Source: Candidatus Dadabacteria bacterium
Lineage (GTDB): Bacteria > Bdellovibrionota_C > UBA2361 > J135
Assembly (NCBI GenBank): GCA_003694225.1
Contig: RFKT01000112.1
Coordinates: forward strand, 1 to 14,929
DNA: 14,929 nt
Reading direction: 5' to 3'
Both the position numbers and the translations under genes were made by a program. Shown here in pieces: positions 13,834 through 14,929 of this stretch. Numbering within the stretch: the first letter of the stretch is position 1; every line of letters starts with the position of its first letter. Under the pieces are notes generated by a model. That model was not told the origin of the DNA. It worked only from the letters and a program-made list of their open reading frames with translations, and searched no databases.

Positions 13834-14004
13834 TCATATGCTTGGCTTATACTCCCTGCTAATTACCTAGTTGGGGATTGATTCTACTCCAATAACTGTA
13901 TTGAACCTACAACTTTATAATTTCATGCACTCAAGGTAGGACTAGTTTGCCAATAAAATAATTAAAGAAATTTTTGGGGAGAAAAGTTGCCAATGAAACA
14001 TCGC

Positions 14005-14205
14005 TTATATCTTATGAGCCCTTTCCGGCTCTGCAATTATGTGATGCGCATTATTCAGAGAGATTAAAGGCGTTTCTTCGTTTTTAATATAGTGATCTAC
14101 AAGATAACAGACGTAGCCGTTTTCGGTGAGTATATGAAACAATTGAGGGATTGAATCACAAAGATTTCTGTGCAGTTCACAGATGATGATAGTCTTTTGT
14201 TTTTT
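14005..14205 (-). pseudogene. Detached C-terminal part of the FkbM methyltransferase
   Basis: Reading on past the TAA of the FkbM gene in the same frame gives 66 further codons without a stop, ending at TAA 14005-14007. The translation includes TIIICELHRN, LFHILTENGYVCYLVD and HHIIAEPE. This is the expected FkbM C-terminus: a last strand with an acidic-His motif, a helix, the YxVY-type strand and a closing I-x-A-x-P motif. The stretch has no start codon or ribosome site of its own near the break, so it is the lost end of the upstream gene. Restoring it gives 289 residues, a normal length for the family. Confidence 0.8.
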
Positions 14206-14874
14206 TTATATGCTCACCATGCCTTGGATGACCTTGAATTCATGTCCTTCAACGTCAATCTTAATTACATCAGGTAATGGATTGTGTTGTTTAAAAACAA
14301 AATCATCTAGAGAGAGAGATAATAGAGGGCTAATTTTATGATGCCTTGATAGACAGTCCTCTTCAACTATTCTACCCGAAAAACTCCCTCCTCTATGGTC
14401 GAACAATTTGGTTCCGGAAATGTTCGATACACAACGTTCAATAATAACGAGATTGTCGATTTGATTTTGTCGCTTGGTTTTTATCAGACACCTGACATTA
14501 TTTCTTTCTGGTTCGAATGCAAAGACCTTTCCATTAGTAGAGATTTTAAAACTACACAGTATAGAAAAGATGCCCACATTTGCTCCAATATCATAGACAG
14601 TCATTCCTTTTTTAACAATTTTATTTAATATGGCCCTTACATTTTGCTCATATTTGAGAATGGCTTTTTCGGTGGCAAACTGGCCGTGATATATTGGATT
14701 TATGCATAAGTTTATCCCTTCCGGTGTTTTGACCCAGATAGCCTGTCTTGCAAAGAGTTTAGAGATTAGAAAATAAAAAAAGCGATTATCAACAATTGCC
14801 CTGAATAACCGGTAATTCTTGCGCCGTATGGTTAATATGAGCTCATTGATAATTTTATAAAAGCATCTCTTCAC
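14206..14874 (-). CDS. FkbM-family methyltransferase, cut short by an in-frame stop
   Basis: The 222-residue product is an S-adenosylmethionine-dependent methyltransferase of the FkbM group, which often modifies O-antigen, capsule or other sugars. Visible motifs are the SAM loop VYDIGANVGIFS at about 93-104, the acidic FAFEPERNN at about 118-126 and VIKIDVEGHEFKVIQG at about 204-219. The ORF then stops at TAA (14206-14208), directly before a run of As, whereas the family continues for some 60-70 residues. The missing part is present downstream in the same frame (14005-14205). A single change from TTA (Leu) to TAA would explain the break. The start is GTG 14872-14874, with an in-frame stop 12 bases upstream; no clear Shine-Dalgarno site is seen. 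The gene is visibly richer in A and T than purA to kdsD, which suggests a glycan-type gene gained by transfer. Without the C-terminal strands it is probably inactive unless the stop is misread or is a sequencing error. Confidence 0.82.
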   Translation of the reverse strand: MKRCFYKIINELILTIRRKNYRLFRAIVDNRFFYFLISKLFARQAIWVKTPEGINLCINPIYHGQFATEKAILKYEQNVRAILNKIVKKGMTVYDIGANVGIFSILCSFKISTNGKVFAFEPERNNVRCLIKTKRQNQIDNLVIIERCVSNISGTKLFDHRGGSFSGRIVEEDCLSRHHKISPLLSLSLDDFVFKQHNPLPDVIKIDVEGHEFKVIQGMVSI

Positions 14875-14929
14875 AGTTTTATTTTATGTAAAAAATGAAG
14901 ACAGATTTGTCCCCCTGCTGTGTATACTA

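Larger units (their letters stand above)
13473..14004. other. Long AT-rich intergenic region, no recognised gene
   Basis: These 532 bases separate the hydrolase gene from the fkbM remnant. They contain the hydrolase ribosome site, an AGGGTC/GACCCT inverted repeat (13503-13508 and 13521-13526) in the hydrolase upstream region, a predicted promoter (13703-13731), a hairpin (13801-13833) and two TTGCCAAT words 40 bp apart (13947-13954 and 13987-13994). A 26-codon hydrophobic ORF (13599-13679) has no ribosome site and is not called. Confidence 0.5.

Noticed and set aside
14395..14628. 77-codon plus-strand ORF
   Set aside because: It is a shadow of the FkbM gene, whose motifs are clear on the minus strand.

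Overview
The window looks like a chromosomal segment from an uncultured-type, Gram-negative (diderm) bacterium with anaerobic metabolism. LpxC and the KdsD/KpsF isomerase point to lipopolysaccharide synthesis. A membrane heterodisulfide-reductase-like iron-sulfur oxidoreductase (EMO type) and an oxygen-sensitive ThiH point to anaerobic or syntrophic energy metabolism. This combination is common in Desulfobacterota (former Deltaproteobacteria), Nitrospirota and some candidate phyla. I cannot place it more exactly from sequence alone. There are no rRNA genes, tRNA genes, CRISPR arrays or intact transposase genes.

Layout, left to right. A plus-strand pair opens the window: purA (5' end missing) and, 9 bp downstream, a one-piece fusion of an NtrC-type receiver domain to LpxC. 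After a 351-bp leader region comes a plus-strand HU-family protein with a 60-residue Lys/Arg-rich histone-H1-like tail, closed by a perfect 18-bp-stem terminator. Positions 3513-3960 form a repeat-rich intergenic island. A minus-strand 728-aa EMO-like oxidoreductase follows (3961-6147). From a divergent region, four plus-strand genes follow: a CNNM/CBS/CorC-type membrane protein, an unrecognised coiled-coil protein, a PHP-fold protein whose metal-binding motifs are nearly all substituted, and thiH after a 279-bp gap. From 10697 to the end all genes are on the minus strand: a TerB-like protein (its stop interlocks with the thiH stop), kdsD, an alpha/beta-hydrolase, and an FkbM-type methyltransferase broken by a single in-frame TAA.

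How they fit together. LpxC commits acyl-UDP-GlcNAc to lipid A. KdsD makes arabinose 5-phosphate for Kdo. FkbM enzymes commonly methylate surface glycans. So three of the twelve loci concern the outer envelope, although they are not in one operon. The most noteworthy items are the receiver-LpxC fusion, the apparently dead PHP protein next to a coiled-coil partner, the tailed HU protein with a structured leader, the in-frame stop in fkbM, and a family of small palindromic and tandem repeats in the intergenic regions. I did not find a clear multi-gene defence or mobile system.
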